A stretch of DNA of 64,000 nt from Drosophila persimilis (taxonomy: Eukaryota > Arthropoda > Insecta > Diptera > Drosophilidae), in contig NW_020825410.1 of the NCBI RefSeq assembly GCF_003286085.1, forward strand, positions 116,001 through 180,000. Direction: 5' to 3'. This document shows positions 19,480-29,885 of this stretch, piece by piece (positions within the stretch are counted from its first letter, which is position 1; the number at the start of each line of letters is the position of its first letter). The notes under the pieces were generated by a model. The model searched no databases, was not told the origin of the DNA, and saw nothing but the letters and a program-made list of their open reading frames with translations. The translations under genes were made by a program, and so were the position numbers.

Positions 19480-20906
19480 TTAGGGCATTTAGGGAGGATG
19501 ACCCCGGCCAGCCCGCACTTGTAGCAGAACAGGTTACGCACGGCCGACTCACACTCAAAATAGGTGTGACCCGGCTGAGCGCAATTCCAGCACCTCAGCT
19601 GGGTGCGATCGCCTCCGGGTTCCCTCGTCCTATGTACAGCATCCAATGACTCGGTCTGTTCCTCCGGGTCGTGGGTGTTCGCATCCAATTCATGCACTTT
19701 GTGATCTTCCCTGCGCCAACTACCCCCAAGGTCTGGACCGCTCCTTGTCCATCGCGTCGCCAGCAGTTTCTCGGCGTCCGCACGCTCTTCTCGCAGCTTC
19801 TGTAGGTTTGGTATCTGCATTGGATAAATCACCCTCGAAATAGCATCCCGAATATTGATCTTTATGATCTTTATTAGAACATAATCCGAGAACGGATTCA
19901 GCAACCTCGACCTCAACACCAACATCTCCTGGATGTACTGGTCTGCCGACTCCCCGTGGCGTTGTCGGCGTTCCCTGAGCTCTTGCTCTCGCTCGAACTC
20001 TGTCCGACGAACTTGAAATTGCTGCTGGAGACCATATCTCATATTCGGCCAGTCCGGCATTCCTACCGTCCGAACATGCATCCAGTACCAATCCCTTGCG
20101 TGTCCACTGACCAATGTGTGAAAGGCTTTCAACACCTCCGCCCACGGTACCTGATACGACATCTGTAGGTGCTCCACCCGGAATATGAATTCCGCCACGG
20201 GCATCCCCTTCGGATCTCCGTCGAAGCTAAGTCCCCATCTTCGTATTTGCACTTGCTCCTGCCTAGCCTCTCCGGAACTCGGTCGATTCTGGTTAGGGTT
20301 TGCTCATGCGCCCATCCCGTTGAACAGCCACTCCTCCACGGGTCTCTGATCGGCTTGGGTCCTGTGATCGGCCTCCAATGTTCGGTTGTCCACGAACAAG
20401 TGCGTTGGATGTGCTCGCTGGTTCGCGGGTGCTTCCTGTTGACCTCCTACCAGACTGGTTGCATTCGATCCCCGTTTCCTTCCATTCGCATCACTCGCCG
20501 TTCGCTCCGCTTTTAACGAACCCACCACCGCGTTGATCTCTCGCATGAACTCTAGCATGTCCGCTTGCATTGACGATCTCAGCGCTTCCATTTGCTGCCC
20601 GAGCGACGCTCGGTAGGTCTCCTGTGCTTGGGCTAACGCTGCGTTCACGGCTGAGCTTAACTCGGACGGTAACACCAGGTCCTTACGGGTTCGCTGTTGA
20701 CCTCCTACCGCTCCGGCCTCTGGGTCCTCCTGGTACAACCCCGCATGTACGTTTTCCGCCACTTGCGACGGCCCTTCCGGCCTACTGCCGGCTTTACCGT
20801 CCTGGGACCGAGTCGTCGGCATGTTGTACGGCTGGTACCTGCGCTGTGCCTCTGGGCTACGCCTTGTCTTTCCCGACCCTTTAAAAATCTCCGGGTCACT
20901 CATCAA
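19401..20906 (-). pseudogene. Element C gag, one in-frame TGA
   Basis: Two open parts in the same frame (20304-20906 and 19401-20252 from its first ATG) are separated only by TGA at 20304-20306. The N-terminal part is basic and polar, with a helical stretch that includes QMEALRSSMQADMLEFMREI. The second part has the retrotransposon capsid block (GDPKGMPVAEFIFRVEHL, ARDWYWMH). Two zinc knuckles follow: CWNCAQPGHTYFEC, a full CX2CX4HX4C, and a degenerate CYKCGLAGVILPKC. Total about 500 residues. The pol frame opens in the tail. With the stop, only the basic N-terminal piece would be made unless there is readthrough. Confidence 0.85.
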
Positions 20907-21982
20907 CCAATTTTCGTAACGTACTCCTTTCCTTTGTCTATTCTTTATTTACTTAACTATCTTGGTGATAAATAAATTGGATTGTTTATTATCCGACTAC
21001 CCTACTCCTCTAAACACCTAGTTCCTGGCTAAATAATCCTTAATACCTTCAATCGTAACGAGAAAACAAATAAATAAATAGTGCAATAAATAAATAAGCG
21101 AATAATTAATTCAATGTTTAGATAACCAAATAAATAAATTCAAATACATAAATCGGTTAATTTAAATCAATAAATTGATAAATCTAAATCTCTAAATTGA
21201 TTTAATCAAATAAATAAACACCTACATCTACCATTAATCGCCTAATTAAATACAACACTAAATAACTAAATACTTCCTCTCCCAAACAAAAACTCTTTTT
21301 CCGATGACTTGCCTAATGCCTACTTCTAAAATTGCTTCCAAACAATGCTAGCGAGGATTGTTAGTCCTCAAAAAAAAAGATGATTTCCCTTTGGGTTTTC
21401 TTGCTTCGGCTTTCCAATAGTCTGCTAAATCACTAACAAAAAAACATATAATTCCCAAACTGCTTCAGACAAAAATTCACCTTTAATTTGTTTGGTGGGA
21501 CGAGAGACAACTGCATTTATTGTTTTGCAGGTGAGCGGACCCCCTTCTTTTCCCCTTGCTATATACCTTCGCTTCCTTTTTCCAAGTGCCAACTCCCTTT
21601 GCTGTTTCCTCACTCAGATCACCTTGGATCCCCCCGAATCGGACAACGACGTTAATTCCTCTGGACATAACCCGGACCACGACTCGACAGATCCTCCGGC
21701 ACCTCTTCCTCTTTTCAGATCCGGACAGCGAGCTCCACGAGTCGGACAACGAGGCTACTACCACCTGGTAATACCTGGACCACAACTCGGGACACACACT
21801 TCCTTCCCTTCTACCTCCGATACATAACTACCATGTCCATTTTCCTCACTTCTACTCCTCTCAGCGGCTACGACGGCTAGGATTTATTCCCGGCTCGCGG
21901 ACCGGCTGAGTTTCGTTCTACCAGGGTTCCATTTTACACCGGATCTTTAAGACTCCTGTTTAAAATCGATCCCTTCTATTTC
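20907..21982 (-). other. Element C 5' leader
   Basis: About 1.08 kb between the primer site and gag. The part next to gag is strongly AT-rich with repeated AAATAAATA; the part next to the LTR is more balanced. No gene was recognised. A long leader is usual in this lineage and would hold packaging signals, but none can be pinpointed. Confidence 0.6.
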
Positions 21983-21994
21983 CGTTGGGCGCCA
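21983..21994 (-). other. Element C primer-binding site (tRNA-Lys)
   Basis: On the minus strand it reads TGGCGCCCAACG two bases after the LTR end ATAACA. This is complementary to the 3' end of the Drosophila tRNA-Lys(CUU) including CCA. Confidence 0.88.
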
Positions 21995-21996
21995 TT

Positions 21997-23244
21997 TGTT
22001 ATGATCCGCCTCTTTTCCACCCTGGCCTATCGTTCCCAGCTAGCTCACGGGTAAGTCAGGGGTGTTTCCGACCCGATATGTCAGGGGACGGATTGAACAA
22101 AACAAAAACAAAAAAAAAACATACAAAAAAAACAAATCTAATTTATAAGACAGACTCGTCTTCGTTGGCACTTTCGTCAGCGGGGATAGTTGGTTTCGTT
22201 ATCCCTAGCAGGGTCCCACCTTTCCATGAGCGCCACCTTCCATGAGCGCTCCCTTTTTATATTCAGGGTCCCACTCTTCTTCTCGCTCTCGTCCCACCCA
22301 ACTACCGTTTTCTATTCACTCATGACTCTTTTCAAATTTTCATTTTTATATCCATTATATTTTCTTACTCATCTTCTTGAACATCAATTCATAATCTAGG
22401 TTTATATAACGGAAATAAATACTAACACCAAAAAAATACTAACAAAAAAAAATAAACCCTATTTCGGCCGAATTGGCAGCCCCCTTTGATAGAAGTTGTT
22501 GCTTCCTGATGCTTGCTGATGTTTACGTTTAATCGTGGTGTTTTTTTTTATATGATCGTGATATGTTGTTCAATTGTGGGTCGGACGGGTGTAGATGTGT
22601 GGAATGGGGTGATGTTATGTGATGTGTTATGAATGAGGGTATACATGCGTGGGTTGGGTGTGATGTGGGTGGATGAAGGTGTGTGACATTGATTCGTGTG
22701 GGTTGATTTCTGCTTTGACGTCCGGATTCTTTACCCGGGGGGGTTGGTGTGTGGGGACAGAAACGTGTCTCCAGTCGGTGCTCCGCGAACGGTTCCTTGG
22801 TGTCGGTGCTCCGCTAACGGTTCTCGCACCAGTTTTCCGGCCTGGCCAGTACCGGGATGCTGCTGCCGCTGTCCGCCGCTTCTGCTGATGTTGATGCCTA
22901 CCGCTGATGTCTTGGTGGGATCGTCGTCTCCACGATCACCAATTTTGTTTCCTTTTTTTTTCTTTCAGGGCACGTGCGGCCTCCATTATTCTCCACCGGA
23001 AACTCCCTCTCTTTTTCTCCCTCCTCGCCCCGTTTCCTTTTCTCCCACGCAACTCTGCCACTGCTTCCCAGGATCCACTATAGATGCCGCTGTCTCTTTC
23101 TTCTCCAGCCCTGATACTTATCGGCTCTCTCCAAAACCGCCCATAACACTACACTACTGTTTCCAGGATTACTCCGCCGAAACGGGAGTGCCAAGCAGGC
23201 GGGCTTTTTCAATTAAGGGGCCCCAACGTAGGCCATCGCCCACA
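21997..23244 (-). repeat. Element C 5' LTR
   Basis: 1248 bp, matching the 3' LTR throughout. Its U5 end is fixed by the adjacent primer site. Its U3 end is followed not by flanking DNA but by a second copy of the pol 3' end, so this LTR is shared between two element parts. Confidence 0.88.
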
Positions 23245-23471
23245 CCCTGAGATTGAGAGTATCTGGCTCCATCGACTGAGATGCCCGGGCTACTGCTTCA
23301 GATCTTTTGCGTGAAACACCCCAATACGTGAGCCTTGCAACGTCTCCAGCTCATACAGACTGTTGCCCATACTTCGGATCACTCGGCACTTGACATATTT
23401 TGGGCTGAGCTTTGCGTTGATGTTGTTTTTAAATTTGCTCAACACGAAATTCCGCTTATATACCCCCTGAC
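23245..23471 (-). pseudogene. Second copy of element C pol 3' end
   Basis: About 225 bp matching 16029-16255, the last integrase codons and the pol to LTR spacer. It ends at a CCTGAC shared with the inverted LTR tip, which suggests a microhomology joint. Confidence 0.88.
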
Positions 23472-23529
23472 TTTCCCGTGAGCTAGCTGGGAACGATAGG
23501 CCAGGGTGGCAAAGAGGCGGATCATAACA
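23463..23529 (+). repeat. Inverted LTR tip at the right end of element C
   Basis: 67 bp equal, with a few changes, to the reverse complement of the first bases of the LTR at 21997, ending GGATCATAACA. It is directly followed by TAGT, the target duplication. Both outer ends of the insertion are therefore U5 ends. Confidence 0.88.
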
Positions 23530-23533
23530 TAGT

Positions 23534-23699
23534 CTTTGAGATTTGTGAATATCCCCAGATTTTCATCCTTTGCGGGGGCGGAAGGGGGTGTGTCGAAATT
23601 TTGATACAAAACGGTCAAGGTCCGATATATTAGGAGTGTGGATACCAAATTTGGTTGCTCTAGCTTTTATAGTCTCTGAGATCTAGGCGCTAATGTTTT
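23534..23699 (-). mobile_element. DINE-1/INE-1, part right of element C
   Basis: Continues the copy at 14353-14781 after the element C insertion and its TAGT duplication. It stops at GCGCTAATGTTTTA, where the env fragment starts; uninterrupted copies (58440-58480) continue with CTCTAAGC. Confidence 0.85.
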
Positions 23700-24735
23700 A
23701 CGAAGCCGTGGCAGGAGTTTCAACGGAGTCCAGGCTGGCGAGTGTGAAAGTTATTGTTCTGCGTTTGAAGATCCATACGAGGGTTGTGGCTATGAGCAGG
23801 ATTCCTATGAGCACATAAACGGCTGTCAAGTGTGCAGTTGCTTGGTCTCTTAGTCGGATAACCTCCAGGCTGTTCTCCAGATCGTTTAGGTGTAAGTCTT
23901 GGAGGCTCAATTCCTTATTTGAGGTTAATGTCGTTAAGTTTTGAATATGTGGCATGTTGATCTTAATTTTGTCTGCTATGGTGGTGGCAGCGTCGACGTA
24001 TTTGATGCCGTCCGCGGAGATTGAGCAGTTCTCGTAGTGGATGACCATGGAGCCGCTGAACGTCTTGTCTGACATGCAATCGGACGTAATATTTACATTC
24101 TTGGCGTTGCAGATTAGTAGTAGACCCTTTATTGGTACGAATATTCGCGGTTGGTTTCCGCCGTTGATGATATTGCAAGTCGCTTTGTTATTGTTGAGTA
24201 GGTTGATTAGACAGTCTGGATTTGTCGGTGCTGTCGGGGTTTCACATACATACAATTTGCCCAGTTTAATACAAGGTGAATTTAAAATCTTAATTTCTAG
24301 CTTATTTCTAATAATGTATTGTGGGAGAAATACAAATTTTGTGTTGTTGAACGGTAAGGGTATTAATCGGTACAATCGGTATTGTTCCTGTGATAGCATG
24401 GGTATTTTAATTTTAAAAGTTAGAGTTTTGTTTACTTTTGTTGATTCCAGTGAAAGTACGTTATACATTTCATGGTCTAATTCTATTGTAATATTTTGTT
24501 GTGACAGTAATTGTTTAATTTTTTGAACCTCCTCTGAATTTAAGATATATTTTGGGATTAATTTTAATTTGGTGAATAGCAGGCTCTCCGCTATGTTGCT
24601 TAGGTGATTATATAATATGTCTATACTATAAGTTATTCGATTGATATATTGTATAAGTTGTATAGTGTGTTGTTCTGAATCTAGTTTTTTAGAGATTTTA
24701 TTTTGGTAAGCTTGTGCTGCTCCTAAGGCCTAGTC
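23698..24735 (-). pseudogene. Errantivirus-type envelope fragment
   Basis: The C-terminal part of an insect Gypsy/errantivirus envelope protein. It is open for about 340 codons back to a TAG at about 24733-24735; the first ATG is at 24468. A coiled-coil-like N-terminal piece is followed by a cysteine-bearing ectodomain (for example a C...C pair around PTNPDC), several potential N-glycosylation sites, a transmembrane segment (VYVLIGILLIATTLVWIF) and a short cytoplasmic tail. The signal peptide, cleavage site and fusion peptide are missing. No LTR or pol of the same element adjoins it. It is not the env of H, which is intact and different in sequence. Confidence 0.8.
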
Positions 24736-24970
24736 TAGACTTGGTCTTGCTGACTATGTTACCCTTAGACATTTGCGAAAGAGACTACTAGTATTAAAAA
24801 TTTGACTTTCCTTTACTTAGCATTAGTTCAAATGGGAAATGGGAACTTAACTTATTTGTGTATATATTAATGTGTGTATTGTGTGTATATTACTGTGTGT
24901 ATCGTGTATAAATATTGTGTGTATTGTGTATATATATTGTGTGTATTGTGTATATATTATTCTGTATGTA
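24736..24970. other. Unassigned sequence with a TGTGTATAT-rich tract
   Basis: The left 110 bp may be the upstream part of the env-bearing element. From about 24850 to 24968 a degenerate TGTGTAT/TATTGTG microsatellite runs up to the truncated end of the next DINE-1. No gene is seen. Confidence 0.6.
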
Positions 24971-25358
24971 TCAAAATGAGTATTGGGGTATATTAGATTT
25001 GTGGTAAAAGTGTATGTGTGTAACGTCCAGAAGGAATCGTTTCCGACCCCATAAAGTATATATATTCTTGATCAGCATCAATAGCCGAGTCGATTGAGCC
25101 ATGTCTGTTTGTCCGTCCGTCCGTCTGTCCGTCTGTCCGTCCGTCCGTCTGTCCGTCTGTCCGTCCCCTTCAGCGCCTAATGCTCAAAGACTATAAGAGC
25201 TAGAGCAACGATGTTTTGGATCCAGACTTCTGTGATATGTCACTGCTCAAAAATATTTCAAAACTTTGCCCCGCCCACAAAGGGCGAAAATCTGTGGCAT
25301 CCACAATTTTGACGATACGTGAAAACTAAAAACGCAGAATCGTAGAAGATGACTATAT
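24971..25358 (+). mobile_element. DINE-1/INE-1, left part, interrupted by element D
   Basis: Plus orientation. It lacks the first few bases of the TATACCCGATACTC end and contains a long GTCC/GTCT run. It is cut at GACTATAT by element D and resumes at 34549 with ATATCTTCTAG. The uninterrupted copy at 58320 reads GACGATATCTTTTAG, confirming ATAT as the duplicated target. Confidence 0.9.
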
Positions 25359-26394
25359 TGTGAGGACCCATACTGGGAGCCTCACATAGTAACAAGAGTT
25401 AAGTGATTAATAATAAGACAACCTGAAGATATAGTAAGTCGCAATGGAGCGAGATTTGTATTAGTCACAATCATATGCTATGGTAGTAAATAAGCTAGTT
25501 AAGTTTTGCATAGCCGAAATCCCGCCAAACGGCCAGCTCACACGGAACAACCGCAAAGAAGACAGCGAGGAGAGAGAGCCATGCTCAGCCGGCAGCAGAG
25601 CGGATCTCTTTCGAGAAAGTCCCGTTGGCCCGAAAACGAGCGCTAGGCGTGGGGAGAACGTCGAGCGACCGTGGCGAGAGAGGGAGTCGATTTTTGGCAG
25701 CGAGCGAAGACGGAACGTCGCGGACAGTGAAGAGATAAAGAAAAAGTGTTGAACGGCCGCGCACCAGAGAGGAAAGGAGAAGCATGGACGAGCTGCAGGA
25801 ACACAGGCGCCGGATCCGCGGGTGAGCTGGCCGATGGCCAAGGTAGTAGTAGGAGTAGAAGGGAGTGCAAGGGGAATCAATCCAATAAAACTTCGATCAT
25901 ATAATTAAGAACTCTTTGGCTTCCATTTGTTTTCTCTGGTCGGACCACCGACTGTGGTCATCTCTCCACCCCCTCCCCTTCCGTTTTCCTGACTGTTTTC
26001 GGTCACTACGCTCCCGCTCTGACTCTGGCAACAGGGTTTTACCCTGCCGGAGTGAGAAGTGGTACGCGTTTCGACAGAGGCGCCCCCCCCCCCCTTATCC
26101 TTTTCCTTCACCTCCCCGGACCCGCGGCCCACCTCGACCTTGGCAACAGGGGTTTTACCCTGCTGAAGTCGGGGAGTGCAGCGTCTCGGGTGAGTTTCGC
26201 GCCGCCCGTCCCAACGCCCGCTTTCCCCCCCCTAATTTCTCCCGAAGGCCCCGTCGTTGACGGCGGCTCGGCGATCCCTGCGCCAACGACCCGCCTCCCC
26301 CCCCCCAGTCTCAACGTCTCAGCAACTTACAAATAAACTGTAGGTGACCCTGGGCAGACTGAGACTGACCCCAGCCTATGATCACTACTTTACA
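25359..26394 (+). repeat. Element D 5' LTR
   Basis: It starts TGTGAGGACCC after ATAT and ends CTACTTTACA two bases before the primer site. The first 57 bp are absent from the right LTR. Inside, CCAATAAAACTTCG near 25885 could be a polyadenylation signal (AATAAA). Two 15-bp repeats GGCAACAGGGGTTTTACCCTG or close variants (about 26027 and 26142) form a small palindromic motif. Homopolymer C runs (12 here) vary between copies. Confidence 0.88.
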
Positions 26395-26396
26395 GA

Positions 26397-26414
26397 TGGC
26401 GCCCGAGCAGGGAC
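26397..26414 (+). other. Element D primer-binding site (tRNA-Lys)
   Basis: TGGCGCCCGAGCAGGGAC is complementary to the 3' end of tRNA-Lys(UUU) except for one position that would form a G-U pair. Confidence 0.88.
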
Positions 26415-27605
26415 TGTCGAGACAATTCAAACGATAGTTTTCTGGGGGAGATTTCACCCTTCGTGGCCTAAAGACCCACAAGTAGATCGCGTAGGTAGTG
26501 CCGCATCAAACCGAGGAGAAATTTATAGGGTATCAATAAGAAAATACGATACGAAGGTACAGGCCAGCAGCGAGCAAAGCGTGGCTGAAAAGCTGTACAA
26601 TCCCCGTTAGCCGTCGGCAAATGAAGAGGAGAGAACGGGAAAGAGGAAATGAGAGAGGAAAACGACAGAATGAAAGTACAGCCCGCAGCCAAGCAAAGCA
26701 TAGTGATGCCCTTCCCATGTCCAGCAGAAAGAGAGAAAAAAAAAATCCAAGCGAAGCACCAGCGACGAAGCAGCACGCAAAGCAGATCGAAAATTCCGTG
26801 GTCCCCGTTATACTCAGGCAAAACCATGCGGGATCATGGCGCCCGGTACCGTGGGGAAAGAGCCAAGGGCAGCCAGACCTCTGTTACATTTCAGTGGGGA
26901 GAGAGGGGGTGAAGACCGGAGAACAGTTCTGGGCGTCGGCGGCGGGCATGTGCCGAACGACCCACGAGTATAATACATGAAATTATCCCTTCCTCATACT
27001 ACCCGCACCCCCCGATCTTCGACTATTTACCTAACCATTCGCCCGCGGCTCTCTCGCGTGGTGTTCTCGGCCGATCCCGAGACGTCGACGTCGGCAGAGG
27101 CTCGGCCGTTCAGCCAGACCCAATATAAGCCGGGTTGTATACAACGCAAGGGACAGTCATCCTCAGCATTCGGTCAACATACAACGTGTGAAACAGAGTG
27201 ATCCCCCGCCTTAGATCAGTACACAACGCGCAAAATACAGTGGTCCCTATCCCGCAGCATACAACGTGCGAAAGACAGCGATCCCGCGTCTTCTGTCCAC
27301 CTCGCGCTCCCCCCGAAACTGAACACGAACCAACGGATTCTAACCGGAACAATCCTGCAGAAACCAACGACTAAAGTACCCCTGAACAAGCGCGTGTTAA
27401 TTGCCAGCCCCCGTGTCCAGGTCCCCGACCAAGACGGCCCACCGGTAATTCACCACCGAATAGCCTCGCACGCGTCCTCGCCGTTTAAGGATTCAGAGCC
27501 CCGTCTTTCGCCGCGTCCTTAGCTACGTTTTTCGACTCCTCGGGCGACGCCCCAGACATTTGATCGTAGACCACGTGCAGCAACAGTGACCCGGACCAAC
27601 TCAAC
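26415..27605 (+). other. Element D 5' leader
   Basis: About 1.2 kb without a recognised gene. A purine-rich stretch lies at 26620-26700. Four imperfect 40-bp repeats starting ACAACG at 27141, 27181, 27223 and 27261, each followed by GYRAAA and ACAG.G.TCC, sit about 350 bp before gag. Confidence 0.6.
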
Positions 27606-28955
27606 ATGGGAGTCAAGTGGATTTCGGTCAGGCGCAAGAACGAGTTGGAGATGATTACCGCGGAGCTTGGGTTAGACAGCGCTGGAACTGTCGAAGAGTT
27701 GAGACGTCGACTCGCGACCTTCGCAAACTCGGCCGATTTACCAAGTACGGCGCGCTCTCGGTTGGAGGAATTGGAGGCCCAGTACGGAGTCGCCGTGACT
27801 CCAGAGGTTAAACCACTTTCTCCCCGCCCTTCTACACTCGCGCCTCTTAGCCTACAACCCCATCCCCCGGCTGCGTATGATGTCGTACCCGCCAGTAGCC
27901 GTAGTATCGTGGCGTCGGGATCCGCTGTGCCGGCAGAGAGCCTACTCCATGGCATCGACGTCGGTGCCGCGCAGAGAAACCTGCACGGTAGCAAGGACCC
28001 ATCAACGAAGGGGCCCACCTGGAACGAGGAGCATTTTAACGCTGCGATCACCGAGAAAATGGTCCGCTGGGGAATCGTGTTTGACGGGTCCGGCGATCCG
28101 TTAAGTTTCCTTGAGCACGTGCAAGAGAGGGCAGCCACTTATAAGATAGATCTACGACACTTATCACAAGGAATCCTCGTGTTGTTGACCGGTCGGGCCG
28201 AGAGTTGGTTTCGAACGAGCCGCCTTAGTGGAGAACCATGGGAGACCTTTCGCAAAGAGTTTTCAGAGTTTTTTTTGCCTCCCCGGTACTTTCAACGGCT
28301 AGAGGACGAGATCCGAACCCATTTTCAACGACCAAAAGAAGCGTTTAAAACGTACCTCGTGGACATTCGACTAATGATGCAGCGCGCGGGATACACCGAG
28401 GCTCAGGAATTGGAAAGGATATACGATAACATGCTCCCGGAATACCAGTTGTTTACGAGGCGAAAAGATTTTGATTCTCTCACCGAATTAACGCAACTGG
28501 TTGTGAACTTCGAGGTGACGCGTAACAAGGGACCGTCGGAGCTCACGGGCTACGCGAACCAAGCACGAGACACACATCCCCGGGAAACTTTAGGGCCAAC
28601 GGCTGGTCAACGAGGACCAAGGAATCACGCGGCTGCGAGGACACAGGATCTCCGGCACGATAGAACCCAGGTGAGGGATTGGTCGACGGACTCGCAGCAG
28701 CCGGATGTCAGGAATGGAACCATCCTCCAAGACGCCGACACCATAATCGACGTGCAGCATGCTTGTAGGAACTGCGGCGGGTCCGGACACTTTTCCAGGG
28801 AATGTAAACAGCCCCAAGTCTTATACTGCTGGGACTGCGGCCGTCGCGGGCTACGCACCATCGAATGCTGTCGCAGGAATTCGTCGGGAAACGGACAGGC
28901 GCTTCACTCGGCAGGGGACCGGGCGAAGACCGCCACTCCCACCCCGAGGCAGTAA
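27606..28955 (+). CDS. Element D gag
   Basis: 449 codons, intact. The first 45 residues look like a SAP helix-linker-helix (ELEMITAELGLDSAGTVEEL, then RRRLATF). A Pro-rich linker precedes the capsid region (from about 150: MVRWGIVFDGSGDPLSFLEH; WFRTSRLSGEPWETFRKEF; AFKTYLVDIRLMMQRAGY). A full zinc knuckle CRNCGGSGHFSRECK and a second, degenerate one (CWDCGRRGLRTIEC) follow near 395-420. The start is the first ATG after the leader. The end overlaps the protease frame, which is -1 relative to gag, as in programmed frameshifting. This is the structural protein for particle assembly and RNA packaging. Confidence 0.9.
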   Translation: MGVKWISVRRKNELEMITAELGLDSAGTVEELRRRLATFANSADLPSTARSRLEELEAQYGVAVTPEVKPLSPRPSTLAPLSLQPHPPAAYDVVPASSRSIVASGSAVPAESLLHGIDVGAAQRNLHGSKDPSTKGPTWNEEHFNAAITEKMVRWGIVFDGSGDPLSFLEHVQERAATYKIDLRHLSQGILVLLTGRAESWFRTSRLSGEPWETFRKEFSEFFLPPRYFQRLEDEIRTHFQRPKEAFKTYLVDIRLMMQRAGYTEAQELERIYDNMLPEYQLFTRRKDFDSLTELTQLVVNFEVTRNKGPSELTGYANQARDTHPRETLGPTAGQRGPRNHAAARTQDLRHDRTQVRDWSTDSQQPDVRNGTILQDADTIIDVQHACRNCGGSGHFSRECKQPQVLYCWDCGRRGLRTIECCRRNSSGNGQALHSAGDRAKTATPTPRQ

Positions 28956-29885
28956 AGGGAACCCTGCGGCTGGAGAGAGGACGAATTCGCGCGCAAGTAA
29001 CCATGGAAGGAGAGGACCTACTCGCTACTCTGGACACAGGCGCCACACGGAGCTTCGTTAGCGAACGCAAAGCCCTGGAGCTGGACAACGGACAGAGTAT
29101 AGCGATGGTACGAACGACGATCAGATTGGCGGATGGGTCCCTCCGGGAATTGACTCAGGCGCTGATGGCAGACATACGACTAGGAGATCAACAAGTAAAG
29201 ATGCCGGTGCTAGTAATGAAAGACGTGCTGGATGACGTCCTCCTCGGGATGGATTTCCTATGCGGGATAGACGCGACCCTGCAGTGTGGAGGAGTCCCCT
29301 TGCGCCTGAAATTTAAACACAGCCATGATACCAGGACTCAAGACATAGGATCCACATCCCGCCTGGATCAACCTACGAATCTCAGCCGAGACCGGGTCGC
29401 CCAACATCAAGAACCGACGAGGAACGACGTGCCGAACGAGGAGCGCGTGGCCGATCCCCTGGGATCCATGATGGTGAGGTGGGAAAATCTTGCGAGGAAC
29501 GACGTACCGAACGAGACGTGCGTGGCCGTTCCTTCAAGGAATTCTAGGAATTCGGACGAGGTCTCGACCCCGGCAGGATACCAACCCGGATGGACATCGG
29601 CGCTCCCCGGCCTCGACCACAGAGCCATGATGAAAAACCCCTTCCGGGTACACGAGGTACAGCAGCGATCCAAGAAACGAGTGCGATTCGAACCCGGCAT
29701 CGGCGACAACGGGCCCCGCCGTAGGCACACCAGGGAACGGCAACGGACACAAGGAGCAACAGTGGCCACCGTGAGTATATCCCAATTGCCCGACGTTTTG
29801 ACCCCTGGATTCGAGCCCGAAGACGACGAACCCCTGGAACCCTGGATCACCGAATGGTTGCAACAGGAACTGAAACAATTCGATC
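28865..29885 (+). CDS. Element D pol: protease and linker
   Basis: The frame opens inside gag in the -1 frame. The retropepsin active site is LATLDTGATRSFV, with the flap region and VLLGMDFLCGIDA at the C-terminal side. A polar linker of about 200 residues follows. It carries two 25-codon-spaced copies of RNDVPNE (at about 29420 and 29495) and ends in WITEWLQQELKQFD, the usual approach to RT. The same frame stays open to 30112, but the RT homology continues in another frame from 29886. The real protein is therefore broken here. The N-terminal RT region that should follow is deleted. Confidence 0.82.

Larger units (their letters stand above)
14782..23529 (-). mobile_element. Element C: Osvaldo/Ulysses-like Gypsy retrotransposon, rearranged
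   Basis: A minus-strand Gypsy-superfamily element with 1.25-kb LTRs, a tRNA-Lys primer site, gag, and pol in the order protease, RT, RNase H, integrase. Long LTRs plus a Lys primer fit the Osvaldo/Ulysses lineage; the family name is inferred. No env is present. Upstream of the 5' LTR (23245-23471) is a second copy of the pol 3' end, followed by an inverted 67-bp LTR tip. The whole block is bounded by TAGT on both sides, so it appears to have integrated as one rearranged cDNA. Defects are one TGA in gag and one frameshift between RNase H and integrase. Confidence 0.85.

Noticed and set aside
25080-25165. GTCC/GTCT run as a separate satellite locus
   Set aside because: It is the internal microsatellite of DINE-1 and occurs at the same place in each copy.
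26044-26336. Pro-rich frames in the D LTR as a gene
   Set aside because: They lie in the LTR around C-runs that differ in length between copies, so the frames are not preserved.
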